Origin: JAKALD01 sp963817785
Lineage (GTDB): Bacteria; Pseudomonadota; Gammaproteobacteria; Burkholderiales; SG8-39
DNA: 64,000 nucleotides
Direction: 5' to 3'
Assembly (NCBI GenBank): GCA_963817785.1
Contig: CAWFPL010000008.1
Span: forward strand, 496,001 to 560,000
Shown: piece after piece, positions 20,889-29,130 of the stretch
How positions within the stretch are numbered: position 1 is the stretch's first letter
Layout: the number at the start of each line of letters is the position of its first letter
Position numbers and translations under genes: made by a program
The notes under the pieces: generated by a model
Databases searched by the model: none
What the model was told of the DNA's origin: nothing
Seen by the model: the letters and a program-made list of their open reading frames with translations, nothing else

Positions 20889-20917
20889 TTGACAATGATT
20901 GCCTCGGCAATTATAGT
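20889..20917 (+). promoter_or_regulatory. Consensus sigma-70 promoter with embedded MarR operator
   Basis: TTGACA (20889-20894), a 17-bp spacer, then TATAGT (20912-20917) form a near-consensus promoter. Between the two hexamers lies the perfect dyad ATTGCC-TC-GGCAAT (20899-20912), which extends imperfectly to about 20895-20916. A repressor bound there would block RNA polymerase. The first gene downstream encodes a MarR protein, so autoregulation of the operon is the natural reading. Confidence 0.8.
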
Positions 20918-20943
20918 CCGCCGCTCTTCGCTTCCCGACCGCG

Positions 20944-21387
20944 ATGGCCGACTTCTACGACCCCAAGAGCTACGACCCGCGCGAGAGCCTCGGCTACCTC
21001 GTGACGCTGGTGCGCCGCCGGCTGCTCGACCTGGTCGAGCCGGACTTCGCGGCCCTCGGCCTCACCTCGGTGCAGGCGATCGTGCTCATGGGGCTGGGCA
21101 CGGGAATCGCGAGCACCGCGGCCGACGTCTGCAAGACCATCCAGCACGACCCCGGGGCGATGACGCGGGTCATCGACCGCCTGGAGCAGATGGACCTGGT
21201 GCGGCGCGTGCGCGCGCCCGAAGACCGGCGCTCGCTCAAGCTCGAGCTGACCGACGCCGGCCGCAAGTCGCTGCCGGCGATCAAGTCCGCGGCGGTGCGC
21301 GCCTCGAACCACATGCTGCGCGGCTTTACGCACGCGGAGGCGCGCCAGCTGATCGCCTCCCTCAAACGACTGCTGGAGGACGCATGA
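20944..21387 (+). CDS. MarR-family repressor of the efflux operon
   Basis: A 147-residue winged-helix regulator. It shows the MarR recognition region (STAADVCKTIQHDPGAMTRV) and the wing RVRAPEDRRSLKLELTDAG, flanked by N- and C-terminal dimerisation helices. Family members are released from DNA by small phenolic or lipophilic ligands. It is the first gene of marR-nodT-emrA-emrB. Its stop overlaps the next ATG (ATGA), and a palindromic operator lies inside its own promoter. Confidence 0.92.
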   Translation: MADFYDPKSYDPRESLGYLVTLVRRRLLDLVEPDFAALGLTSVQAIVLMGLGTGIASTAADVCKTIQHDPGAMTRVIDRLEQMDLVRRVRAPEDRRSLKLELTDAGRKSLPAIKSAAVRASNHMLRGFTHAEARQLIASLKRLLEDA

Positions 21388-22832
21388 ACGCTCGAGCGCT
21401 GCTGAGCGCCCTCGTTGCCGCGCTCGCCGCGGCCGGCTGCGCGAGCACCGCCGGCCTCACCACGCACGCCAGGCTCACCGACCCGGCGCAGCTGCAGGCC
21501 GCGCGCAGCCTTTCCGGGGCCCGCTTCTCCCCCGAGGCCTGGCCGGGGGCCGACTGGTGGAAGTCGCTCGGCGATCCCCAGCTCGACGCGCTGATCGGGG
21601 AGGCGCTCGCCGACAGCCCGAGCATCCGCCTCGCGCGCGCGCGGGTGGAGCGGGCGAACGCGCTGGCCGAAGCCGCGGGTGCGCCGCGCCGGCCGCAGGT
21701 GAACGCAGCCGCGAACCCGAGCTACCAGCGCTTCTCCGAGAATTTCATCTATCCGCCGCCTTACGGCGGCAACTGGTACTGGCAGAACCAGGCCACGCTC
21801 GACTTCTCCTACGACTTCGACTTCTGGGGCAAGAACGCCGCCGTCTACGCCGCCGCGCTCGGCCAGGTGAAGGCCGCCGAGGCCGACGCCTACGCGGCGC
21901 GCCTGGTGCTGTCCTCGGCCATCGCGCGCTCCTACGTCCAGCTCGCGCACGCCTTCGACCTGCTCCAGCTCGCCCGCGACACGCTCGCGCAGCGCGACAA
22001 GGTGCTCGCGCTGGTGCAGCACCGCGTCGCCTCGGGAATCGACTCGCGCGTCGAGCTGAAGCAGGCGGAGGCGGAGATCCCGGCCGCCAAGGAGCAGATC
22101 GCGCAGATCGAGGAAACGATCGCGCTCACGCGCAACCAGCTCGCCGCGCTGGCGGGCGCAGGCCCCGACCGGGGGCTCAGGATCGCGCGTCCCAGGCTGG
22201 CCGCGCCCAGGGGCCCGCTGCTGCCGAGCAAGTTGCCGGCGGACCTGATCGGCCGGCGGCCGGACGTGATCGCCAGCCGCTGGCGCGTCGAGGCCGCGGC
22301 GCGCGACATCGACGCGGCGCACGCGCAGTTCTACCCGGACGTCAACATCGCCGCCTTCGTCGGGCTGCAATCGCTCGGCTGGTCCAAATTCATCGACAGC
22401 GGCAGCACCATCGCCGGAGTCGGCCCGGCGCTCAGCCTGCCGATCTTCGACGGCGGCGCCCTGCGCGGCAACCTGGGCGCGCGCAACGCCGACTACGACG
22501 CGGCGGTGGAGCAGTACAACCAGACGCTGTCCGATGCGCTGCGCGAAGTGGCCGATCAGCTGGTGGCCTTCCGCTCGGTCGAGCGCCAGCGCCCGCAGGT
22601 GAAGGCGGGGCTCGCGGCCGCGCAGGAAGCCTACGACCTCGCCCTCGCACGCTACCGGGCTGGCCTGTCGAACTTCCTCTCGGTGCTGTCGACCGAATCG
22701 CAGGTCATCGCGCAGCGCTCGCTCGTCGCCGACCTGCGCGCCCGCGAGCTCGACGCCTCGATCAACCTCGCGCATGCGCTCGGCGGCGGCTACCAGGGCA
22801 CCACCCCCCCGCTCGCCGCGGGCGGCTCCTGA
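21384..22832 (+). CDS. NodT/OprM-type outer-membrane efflux lipoprotein
   Basis: The TolC-like exit duct of a tripartite pump. The 482-residue protein has a lipoprotein signal peptide with lipobox LAAAGC (Cys near residue 18). Two OEP repeats of long helices and beta strands follow (LIGEALADSPSIRLARARVE, FPDV-like FYPDVNIAAFVG, and the C-terminal ARYRAGLSNFLSVLSTE). It overlaps marR by ATGA and is followed by the adaptor gene 23 bp downstream. Confidence 0.92.
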   Translation: MNARALLSALVAALAAAGCASTAGLTTHARLTDPAQLQAARSLSGARFSPEAWPGADWWKSLGDPQLDALIGEALADSPSIRLARARVERANALAEAAGAPRRPQVNAAANPSYQRFSENFIYPPPYGGNWYWQNQATLDFSYDFDFWGKNAAVYAAALGQVKAAEADAYAARLVLSSAIARSYVQLAHAFDLLQLARDTLAQRDKVLALVQHRVASGIDSRVELKQAEAEIPAAKEQIAQIEETIALTRNQLAALAGAGPDRGLRIARPRLAAPRGPLLPSKLPADLIGRRPDVIASRWRVEAAARDIDAAHAQFYPDVNIAAFVGLQSLGWSKFIDSGSTIAGVGPALSLPIFDGGALRGNLGARNADYDAAVEQYNQTLSDALREVADQLVAFRSVERQRPQVKAGLAAAQEAYDLALARYRAGLSNFLSVLSTESQVIAQRSLVADLRARELDASINLAHALGGGYQGTTPPLAAGGS

Positions 22833-22855
22833 ATACCAAGCACAAAGGAATCACC

Positions 22856-24064
22856 ATGGCAGAACCCGCCACTCCCGCGGCGAACGGAAACGGCAAGCGC
22901 AGGCGCGCGCTCGCAATCGTGCTGCTCGTGTTCGCGCTGGGCGGCATCGGCTACGGCGTGTACTGGTGGATGACGGGACGCTATTACGAATACACCGACG
23001 ACGCCTACGTGGCCGGCAACGTGGTCCAGATCACGCCTCAGGTGGCGGGCACGGTGATTGCCGTGCGCGCCGACGATACCGACTACGTGAAGGCCGGGGA
23101 GGTCCTGGTGCAGCTCGACCGCGCCGACGTCAAGGTCGCGCTCGAGCAGGCCGAAGCGCAGCTCGCGCGCACCGTGCGCCAGGTGAGAACCCTGTACGCG
23201 AACGATGCGCAGCTCGCCGCCACCGTGACGCTGCGCGCGGCCGAGCTTGCCAAGGCGCAGGACGACCTGGCGCGGCGCGAGCGCGCGGCGGGCAGCGGCG
23301 CGGTGTCCGCGGAGGACGTGCAGCACGCGCGCGATGCGGTGCGCACGGCCGAGGCCGTGCTGGCGGCTGCACGCGAGCAGCTCGCCGCCAGCCGGGCGCT
23401 GACCGACAACACCACCGTCGCCGATCATCCCGACGTGAAGGCCGCCGCGGCCAGGGTGCACGCGGCCTTCCTCGACTACGCGCGCACCGAGATTCTCGCG
23501 CCGGTCTCCGGATTCGTCGCCAAGCGCAACGTCCAGGTCGGGCAGCGCGTCGCGCCCGGGGCGCCGCTCATGGCGGTGGTGCCGCTCAACGACCTGTGGG
23601 TCGACGCCAATTACAAGGAAAGCCAGCTCGCCGACGTGCGCGTCGGCCAGCCGGTGGAGCTCAGCTCCGACGTCTACGGCGACGACGTCAAGTACCGCGG
23701 CACGGTCGCCGGCTTCGGCGCCGGCACCGGGAGCGCGTTCGCGCTGCTTCCGGCGCAGAACGCCACCGGCAACTGGATCAAGGTGGTGCAGCGCCTGCCG
23801 CTGCGCATCGCGCTCGAGCCGCGGCAGCTCGCAGCCCATCCGCTGCAGATCGGCCTGTCGATGCGCACGTACGTCGACACGCACGACCGCAGCGGCAAAC
23901 GCCTGGTCGAGACCGTGCGCCGGCACGCGGGGCAGCAGACCGACGTGTTCGCCTCCCTCGACAAGCTGGCGGCGCAGCGCGTGGCCGAGATCATCGCCGC
24001 GAACAGCGCCGCCCGGCCCGCGGTCGCGCCGCGCGTCGGCGCGGCGCCGCGTCATCCCGGCTGA
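22856..24064 (+). CDS. emrA: EmrA/HlyD-family membrane fusion protein
   Basis: The periplasmic adaptor that links the inner-membrane EmrB pump to the outer-membrane duct. The 402-residue protein has one N-terminal transmembrane helix (about 20-40) and the sequence YTDDAYVAGNVVQITPQVAG that marks EmrA proteins. A lipoyl half-motif, a helical hairpin and a beta-barrel domain (DLWVDANYKESQLADVRVGQ) follow. It starts at the ATG at 22856 behind AAAGGAA. Known EmrAB pumps export hydrophobic acids and uncouplers. Confidence 0.93.
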   Translation: MAEPATPAANGNGKRRRALAIVLLVFALGGIGYGVYWWMTGRYYEYTDDAYVAGNVVQITPQVAGTVIAVRADDTDYVKAGEVLVQLDRADVKVALEQAEAQLARTVRQVRTLYANDAQLAATVTLRAAELAKAQDDLARRERAAGSGAVSAEDVQHARDAVRTAEAVLAAAREQLAASRALTDNTTVADHPDVKAAAARVHAAFLDYARTEILAPVSGFVAKRNVQVGQRVAPGAPLMAVVPLNDLWVDANYKESQLADVRVGQPVELSSDVYGDDVKYRGTVAGFGAGTGSAFALLPAQNATGNWIKVVQRLPLRIALEPRQLAAHPLQIGLSMRTYVDTHDRSGKRLVETVRRHAGQQTDVFASLDKLAAQRVAEIIAANSAARPAVAPRVGAAPRHPG

Positions 24065-24084
24065 GCGGGCGCGGAGGGCGCATC

Positions 24085-25626
24085 GTGCAGAACGGCGCCG
24101 CCGCGCCGCAGCCGTATACCGGCGCCATGCTGGCGCTGCTGACGCTGGTGCTGGCGATGGCGAACATGATGGAGGTGCTCGACCTCACCATCGCCAACGT
24201 CGCCATCCCGACCATCACCGGCGATCTCGCGGTGGCGCCCACCCAGGGCGCCTGGGTGATCACCTCCTACGCGGTGGCCAACGCCATCACCGTGCCGATG
24301 GCGGGCTGGTTCGCGGGGCGCTTCGGCCAGGTGCGCATGTACTCGCTGGCGATCGCGGTGTTCACCTTCGCCTCGTTCCTGTGCGGCCTGGCGACCAGCC
24401 TCTCGATGCTGGTCAGCTTCCGCGTGCTGCAGGGCGCGGCGGCCGGATTCATGGTGCCGCTGTCGCAGGCGCTGCTGCTGGCGAGCTACCCGCCCGAGAA
24501 GCGCTCCACCGGGCTGGCGATCTGGGGCATCACCATCGTGGTGGCGCCGATCCTCGGGCCGCTGCTCGGCGGCTGGATCACCGAGAACTATCACTGGTCG
24601 TGGATCTTCTTCATCAACATCCCGATCGGCATCTTCGCCTCGTTCGCCACCTGGGAGATGATGCGCGACCGCGAGACGCCCACCCGCAAGCTGCCCGTGG
24701 ACCGCGTCGGCATGGTGCTGCTGGTGGTATGGGTCGGCAGCCTGCAGATCATGCTCGACAAGGGCAACGAGCTCGACTGGTTCCATTCCGCGACCATCGT
24801 CGGCTTCGGGCTGCTCGCGCTGCTCGGCTTCTGCCTGTTCCTCGCCTGGGAGCTGAACGAGGCGCATCCGGTGGTCGACCTGGGGCTGTTCCGCTTCCAC
24901 AACTTCCGCCGCGGCGCGATCGCGCTGGCGCTCGGCTTCGCGCTGTTCTTCGCCAGCATCATCGTGCTGCCGCTGTGGCTGCAGACCCAGCTCGGCTACA
25001 ACTCGCAGTGGGCCGGCTACGCGCTCGCCCCGGCCGGCATCTTCGCCGTGATCTTCATGCCGCTGGTCGGCCGCAGCATCGGACGCGTGGACCCGCGCCT
25101 GCTCGCCAGCATCGGTTTCGTGGTGTTCGCGATCGTGGCGTTCTGGCGCGGGCACTTCGACACAGAGGCCGATTTCGCCACCATCGCCCTGCCGCAACTG
25201 CTGCAGGGCGTCGGCGTGGCATTCTTTTTCACCCCGCTCATCTCGATCAACCTCGGCGGCATCCCGGTCGCGCGCATCGCCAACGCCACCGGCCTGCAGA
25301 ATTTCCTGCGCATGATGGCGGGCAGCTTCGGCGCCTCGATCGCGATCTCGCTGTGGGACCGCCGCCAGACCCTGCACCGCACCCAGCTCGCCGAGCACAT
25401 CAGCCTGTACGACGCGACCACGCGCCACTTCGTGGACACCCTGCACGGCTTGGGCATGGCGGCGGGCCAGGCGCACGCCGAGCTCGAGCGCCTGCTGGTG
25501 AGCCAGTCCTACATGCTCGCGACCAACGACATCTTCTGGATCGTGGGCGCGCTGTTCCTGGTGCTGATCCCGCTGTTGTGGACCACCCGCCCGCCGTTCG
25601 GCGCCGGGCCGGCGGGAGGGCATTGA
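24085..25626 (+). CDS. emrB: EmrB/QacA DHA2 drug:H+ antiporter
   Basis: A 513-residue, 14-helix major-facilitator pump. The DHA2 signatures are present: DLTIANVAIPTI in helix 1, GRFGQVRMY after helix 2, the motif C region ITIVVAPILGPLLGGWI, and WSWIFFINIPIGI. It starts at a GTG behind GGAGGG, 20 bp after emrA. It is the last gene of the MarR-controlled operon and is followed by two very stable hairpins. Confidence 0.94.
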   Translation: MQNGAAAPQPYTGAMLALLTLVLAMANMMEVLDLTIANVAIPTITGDLAVAPTQGAWVITSYAVANAITVPMAGWFAGRFGQVRMYSLAIAVFTFASFLCGLATSLSMLVSFRVLQGAAAGFMVPLSQALLLASYPPEKRSTGLAIWGITIVVAPILGPLLGGWITENYHWSWIFFINIPIGIFASFATWEMMRDRETPTRKLPVDRVGMVLLVVWVGSLQIMLDKGNELDWFHSATIVGFGLLALLGFCLFLAWELNEAHPVVDLGLFRFHNFRRGAIALALGFALFFASIIVLPLWLQTQLGYNSQWAGYALAPAGIFAVIFMPLVGRSIGRVDPRLLASIGFVVFAIVAFWRGHFDTEADFATIALPQLLQGVGVAFFFTPLISINLGGIPVARIANATGLQNFLRMMAGSFGASIAISLWDRRQTLHRTQLAEHISLYDATTRHFVDTLHGLGMAAGQAHAELERLLVSQSYMLATNDIFWIVGALFLVLIPLLWTTRPPFGAGPAGGH

Positions 25627-25673
25627 GGCGGCTGAGCGGGTTGCGGGCGGCCGGCACATCTTGGTTCCCCGTG

Positions 25674-25722
25674 TCTCCGGGATTTGCATGGGTCAGACTT
25701 CGACCCATGCAAATCCCGGAGA
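25674..25722. repeat. Hairpin A after emrB, perfect 21-bp stem
   Basis: A perfect 21-bp inverted repeat: 25674-25694 pairs with 25702-25722 across a 7-nt loop AGACTTC. The ends are TCTCCGG/CCGGAGA and the loop side carries GGGTC/GACC. It may end the emrB transcript, although no T tract follows directly. Its ends match hairpin B. Confidence 0.85.
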
Positions 25723-25754
25723 TCGTGGAAAACCCCTGACGGTTTTTTTTCCGA

Positions 25755-25803
25755 TCTCCGGTTTTCCGAGGGGTCGCCCTTTGACGCCTCGGAAAACCGG
25801 AGA
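25755..25803. terminator. Hairpin B, likely terminator, with T8 tract
   Basis: A perfect 17-bp stem: 25755-25771 pairs with 25787-25803 around a 15-nt loop. A run of eight T lies at 25743-25750, between hairpins A and B; on the plus strand it follows hairpin A by about 20 nt. Ends TCTCCGG/CCGGAGA and loop-side GGGTC/GAC are shared with hairpin A, while the middle of the stem differs. It sits between convergent emrB and the thioesterase gene. Confidence 0.6.
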
Positions 25804-25843
25804 CCGCCGCAGGCGTACCTGCACCGCTCCGCTGCTCCCCTCC

Positions 25844-26251
25844 CTACCCCCGCCCGAGCTTCGCCTGCACCCGCTGGTCGAACCTGGCGACCTCGACCAC
25901 CACGCGCTCGTGCAACCCGTCGCCGATCAGGTCCTTCTCGTCGCGCGCTTCGACGCGGAAGGTGAGCGTGCGGCCCTGCACCCAGATCAGCTCGGCGCGC
26001 GCGCGCACGCGCATGCCGACCGGCGTCGCGGCGAGATGGCGCACGTCGAGCCGCGTCCCCAGGCTCTGATACCCCGGCGGCAGCAGGTGCTCGCACGCGG
26101 CGAGCGCCGCGGCCTCGAACAGGTTGATCATCACCGGCGTGCCGAGCACGTGCACCTTGCCGCTGCCGATGCTCGGCGCGGTGTGCTCCTCGCCGACCGT
26201 CAGCTCGGTGTCACCGGTCAGGCCGGGTTGCAGCTGAGGGGGAAATTGCAT
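25844..26251 (-). CDS. FlK-like hotdog thioesterase
   Basis: A 135-residue single hotdog domain that closely resembles fluoroacetyl-CoA thioesterase FlK. The FlK catalytic Thr-Glu-His set aligns with GTPVMINLFEAAA (Thr and Glu) and the His of RLDVRHLAATPVG. The end HERVVVEVARFDQRVQAK also matches. In ordinary bacteria the family probably hydrolyses small acyl-CoAs; fluoroacetate specificity should not be assumed. It starts at an ATG behind AAAGGAGG, is convergent with emrB, and is 66 bp downstream of dedA. Confidence 0.82.
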   Translation of the reverse strand: MQFPPQLQPGLTGDTELTVGEEHTAPSIGSGKVHVLGTPVMINLFEAAALAACEHLLPPGYQSLGTRLDVRHLAATPVGMRVRARAELIWVQGRTLTFRVEARDEKDLIGDGLHERVVVEVARFDQRVQAKLGRG

Positions 26252-26317
26252 GCTGCCTCCTTTGCACGGATCTTAGCGAAAAGCGTGCCTGCGAAGGCGC
26301 CCGGCGCCGCCGCGCAC

Positions 26318-26875
26318 TCACAGCCGGCGGCGCTGCAGCCAGATGCGCGCGCCCCAGATGACCGCCCCGACGGCGACCAGCGCCGCGCCGAGAGTGAGCT
26401 CGATGCCGCCCAGATCTCCGAGCCACAGGCGCAACCCCGCGCCGAAGAGGTACCCCAGTCCGGTACCGAGCACCGCCCAAACGAGCGCGGCGACCAGATC
26501 GAGGGCGATGAAGCGCGCCCAGTGCACCGAGCTGGTACCGATCGCGATCGGTCCGACGACGCGCAGGCCGTACAGGAAGCGCAGCGCCAGGATCACCGGC
26601 AGGGGATGGCGCTCGAGCAGCGCGCGTATGCGCGCGGCGCGCGGCGCCTGGCGCGGAAAGCGCGCGAGAATGCGGCCGCCGTAGCGCCGGCCAAGCCAGA
26701 AATAGAACAGGTCGCCCAGAAAGGCCGCCGCCGCCGCGACCGCGATCACCCATGGCAAGCGCAGGTAGCCGCCATGCGCGGCGAACCCGCCCAGCAGCAG
26801 GGTCGTCTCGCCCTCCAGCAGCGTGCCGACGAACACGGCCGGATAGCCCCAGCTCTGGACAAAATCCGCGAGCAT
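26318..26875 (-). CDS. DedA-family membrane protein
   Basis: A 185-residue inner-membrane protein of the DedA/VTT family. Markers are the N-terminal acidic motif LLEGETTLLLGG, the conserved FLGDLFYFWLGRRYGG, and the arginine motif ALRFLYGLRVVGPIAIG. DedA proteins are linked to membrane potential, lipid scrambling and polymyxin resistance. It starts 28 bp after the stop of the small periplasmic protein gene, so it may share the FNR-box promoter upstream of that gene. Confidence 0.88.
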   Translation of the reverse strand: MLADFVQSWGYPAVFVGTLLEGETTLLLGGFAAHGGYLRLPWVIAVAAAAAFLGDLFYFWLGRRYGGRILARFPRQAPRAARIRALLERHPLPVILALRFLYGLRVVGPIAIGTSSVHWARFIALDLVAALVWAVLGTGLGYLFGAGLRLWLGDLGGIELTLGAALVAVGAVIWGARIWLQRRRL

Positions 26876-26903
26876 CGGCGCGGTCCGGCCGCTACGGCGG
26901 GCG

Positions 26904-27260
26904 CTACTTCAGCAGCCCGCGTGCCTTCATGCGGTCGCAGGCGTTGTAGCGCGGCGCCGGGAGCGTCTTTCCCTGCGCGTGGGCGCGCTCCTGCATGCGC
27001 GCGTGCTCCTCGGCCTGATAGGCCTTGCATTCCGCGAAGCTGTGCATCGACAGCATCTTCTCTCGGTGCGCGCTGCGCTCCTCGGGGGTCATCAACCCCC
27101 AGCCGTAGGTGTTGCGCTGGTTGAAGCGGTAGCGCTGCCGCTGTGCCGGAACCGGTCCGGTACCCGGGGTGACGCCCGGGCCTTGCGGCGCCTGGGCGGC
27201 GGCAGGCAATGCGAGCGCTGCACCGAGCAGCGCGAGGCAGGCGATGCGTCTTGCGTTCAC
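26904..27260 (-). CDS. Small exported protein of unknown function
   Basis: 118 residues starting at GTG behind AGGAAAAGG. A signal peptide (NARRIACLALLGAALALPAAAQ) precedes a mature part of about 95 residues rich in Arg, Gln and His, with LMTPEERSAHREKM and two cysteines (AECKAY and NACDRM). I do not recognise a characterised family. The MTPEERxxHRxKM stretch recalls small periplasmic proteins of betaproteobacteria, and the cysteines could form a disulfide. It is preceded by a perfect FNR-type box and a CACAAT -10. Confidence 0.7.
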   Translation of the reverse strand: MNARRIACLALLGAALALPAAAQAPQGPGVTPGTGPVPAQRQRYRFNQRNTYGWGLMTPEERSAHREKMLSMHSFAECKAYQAEEHARMQERAHAQGKTLPAPRYNACDRMKARGLLK

Positions 27261-27291
27261 GATGGTCCCTTTTCCTGGCGAAATGCCTCCG

Positions 27292-27334
27292 CGATTGTGC
27301 GTCAGCACAACGACAGGCTCTTGACGCAGGTCAA
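27292..27334 (-). promoter_or_regulatory. FNR/ANR-type box and -10 for the small exported protein
   Basis: On the minus strand TTGACCTGCGTCAA spans 27334-27321, and CACAAT lies at 27297-27292, its centre 33 bp from the box centre. The implied +1 near 27286 gives a leader of about 26 nt before the GTG at 27260. The 14-mer is the exact reverse complement of the box at 43735-43748. Confidence 0.7.
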
Positions 27335-27349
27335 ACCGCCACCGCGCGT

Positions 27350-27703
27350 CTACGGGCTCCCGAGCGCGCGGGCGAACTCGTCGGGATCGAAACCGACGAG
27401 CAGCTTTCCGCCCGCCTCGACAACCGGCCTGCGGATGGCGCTCGCGTTTGCCTCGAGCAACTCGAGCGCGCGCGCCTGGTCAAGCTTCGCGCGCTGCGCC
27501 TCGGGGATCTTGCGCCAGGTCGGCCCGCGCGTATTCGCGAGCGCCTCCCAGCCGGCGCGCTTCGCCCAGGCGTCGAGCTTGCCGGGCGGTACGCCCGCCT
27601 TCTTGTAGTCGTGGAACGAGTAGGCGACGCCATTCGCGTCGAGCCACGCGAACGCCTTCTTCATCGTGTCGCAGTTCCTGATGCCGTACACGGTGACTTT
27701 CAC
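27350..27703 (-). CDS. ArsC/Spx-family (YffB-like) thioredoxin-fold protein
   Basis: 117 residues beginning VKVTVYGIRNCDTMKKAFAWL. The GIRNCDTMKKA motif keeps a single active-site Cys, and FHDYKKAGVP and NTRGPTWRKIPE are typical of the YffB branch. This branch resembles arsenate reductase but its substrate is unknown. The start is GTG behind GGGAGGA and overlaps the stop of the ROK kinase gene (GTGA), so the pair is coupled. Confidence 0.87.
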   Translation of the reverse strand: MKVTVYGIRNCDTMKKAFAWLDANGVAYSFHDYKKAGVPPGKLDAWAKRAGWEALANTRGPTWRKIPEAQRAKLDQARALELLEANASAIRRPVVEAGGKLLVGFDPDEFARALGSP

Positions 27704-28617
27704 GCGTCCTCCCATGCCGGCCCGCCCCAAAGCCAGGCCGCGCCGCGCACCCCGCTCGAATCGCCGTGCGCGTTGCGCGCGAGGCGCGTGGCGACGTGAT
27801 CCGAGAACACGTAGCGGCCCCACAGGCGCGGCACGCCTTCGTACAGGCGCGCGAGATTGGATATCCCGCCCCCGAGTACGATCACGTCCGGGTCGAGCAC
27901 GTTGATGACCGTGCCGAGAGCGCGCGCGAGGCGCTCCTCGTAGCGCGCGAGCGTGGCCTCGCAGTCCGGATCGCCTTCGGCCGCGCGCGCCGCGATCCGC
28001 GGCGGCTCGAGCTCCTGTCCGGTCCTCGCCCGGTGATCGCGCGCCATTCCTGGCCCGGACAGATAGGTCTCCACGCAGCCCGCGCGCCCGCAGTAGCACG
28101 CCGGCAGCGGCAGGTCGGCGGCCTGCGGCAGCGGCAGCGGGTTGTGCCCCCACTCGCCGGCGATCGCGTTGCCGCCTTCGAGCACCTGCCCTCGCACCAC
28201 GATGCCGCCGCCGACGCCCGTGCCGAGGATCACCCCGAACACGACCGCGGCGCCCCGCCCGGCCCCATCCACCGCCTCCGACAGCGCGAAGCAGTTGGCG
28301 TCGTTGGCGAGCCGCACTTCGCGGCCGAGCACGCGTTCCAGGTCCGGTTTGAGCGGCTGGCCGATCAGGCAGGTCGAATTGGCGTTCTTCACCAGGCCCG
28401 TGACGAGCGAAAGCGTGCCCGGCATGCCGACGCCTACGGTCGCGCGCGCGCCGATGTCGCGCTCGGCGTCGGCCACGAGAGTCGCCACCGTGCGCAGCGT
28501 GGCGGCATAGTCGCCCTGCGGCGTGGGAATGCGCTTGCGGAAGACTTCGCGCCCCAGGCCATCGAGCGCCAGCACCTCGATCTTGGTGCCGCCAAGGTCG
28601 ATGCCTATTCGTAACAT
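27700..28617 (-). CDS. ROK-family sugar kinase (fructokinase/glucokinase-like)
   Basis: 305 residues with the ATP-binding motif GIDLGGTKIEV at the N-terminus. The ROK zinc motif (GHNPLP followed by CYCGRAGCVETYLSG), the catalytic region LANDANCFALSEA and the second phosphate motif VILGTGVGGGIVV are present. It resembles E. coli Mak-type fructokinase; the sugar cannot be fixed from sequence. It is followed by the overlapping ArsC-like gene. A hairpin with a T tract separates it from tatA upstream. Confidence 0.9.
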   Translation of the reverse strand: MLRIGIDLGGTKIEVLALDGLGREVFRKRIPTPQGDYAATLRTVATLVADAERDIGARATVGVGMPGTLSLVTGLVKNANSTCLIGQPLKPDLERVLGREVRLANDANCFALSEAVDGAGRGAAVVFGVILGTGVGGGIVVRGQVLEGGNAIAGEWGHNPLPLPQAADLPLPACYCGRAGCVETYLSGPGMARDHRARTGQELEPPRIAARAAEGDPDCEATLARYEERLARALGTVINVLDPDVIVLGGGISNLARLYEGVPRLWGRYVFSDHVATRLARNAHGDSSGVRGAAWLWGGPAWEDA

Positions 28618-28634
28618 GCCGCTTTCAAGAGGCG

Positions 28635-28662
28635 AAGAAAAGGCGCCCGGAGAAGGCGCCTT
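28635..28662 (-). terminator. Rho-independent terminator after tatA
   Basis: AAGGCGCC (28640-28647) pairs with GGCGCCTT (28655-28662) across a 7-nt loop. Read on the minus strand the stem ends in CTTTTCTT, 24 bases after the tatA stop. It separates tatA from the ROK kinase gene. Confidence 0.7.
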
Positions 28663-28685
28663 GGCGAGCCACCGGAGGAGCCCGC

Positions 28686-28925
28686 TCAGACCTTGGTCTC
28701 GGTCTTCTCCTTCACTTCGCCCTCGATGGTCTGGCCGGTGATCTGCGGCGGCGCCTCCGCGGGCTTCTCCGCCGGCTTCTCCGCGGTGCCCTCGCGCATG
28801 CCTTCCTTGAACCCGCGCACTGCCCCGCCAAGATCGGTGCCGATGTTGCGCAGCTTCTTGGTGCCGAAAATCAGCATGACGATCACCAGGACGATCAGCC
28901 AGTGCCAGATGCTGAACTCGCCCAT
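28686..28925 (-). CDS. tatA: Twin-arginine translocase subunit TatA
   Basis: 79 residues: MGEFSIWHW, one transmembrane helix, the hinge FGTKKLRNIGTDLG, an amphipathic helix and a charged tail with two AEKPAEKP-like units. TatA oligomerises to let folded proteins cross the inner membrane with TatBC. The ATG at 28925 behind AGGAGG is chosen over an upstream one because it gives the exact TatA N-terminus. No tatB or tatC is adjacent, so this is a stand-alone tatA. Confidence 0.93.
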   Translation of the reverse strand: MGEFSIWHWLIVLVIVMLIFGTKKLRNIGTDLGGAVRGFKEGMREGTAEKPAEKPAEAPPQITGQTIEGEVKEKTETKV

Positions 28926-29130
28926 ATCAAACCTCCTGTATCCAGTGCCCAATCTTCGGCCCGAGCGGATTGGGGCCGCCGATGCCGCACATGTATGAAT
29001 GATACCCCTCGTGAACGCCCGAGCGGCAGCGCCGCAGTCCGAGGCGCAGCGTCATTTTCTGACGCGCCCGCGGCATCACTGACTCCGTCCTGACGCTCCG
29101 CGACCAATCCTTGGAGCGACCTCGCTCGCA

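Noticed and set aside
25844..26251. Fluoroacetyl-CoA thioesterase as a specific function
   Set aside because: The residues fit FlK, but no fluoroacetate genes are present. A general small acyl-CoA thioesterase is the safer call.
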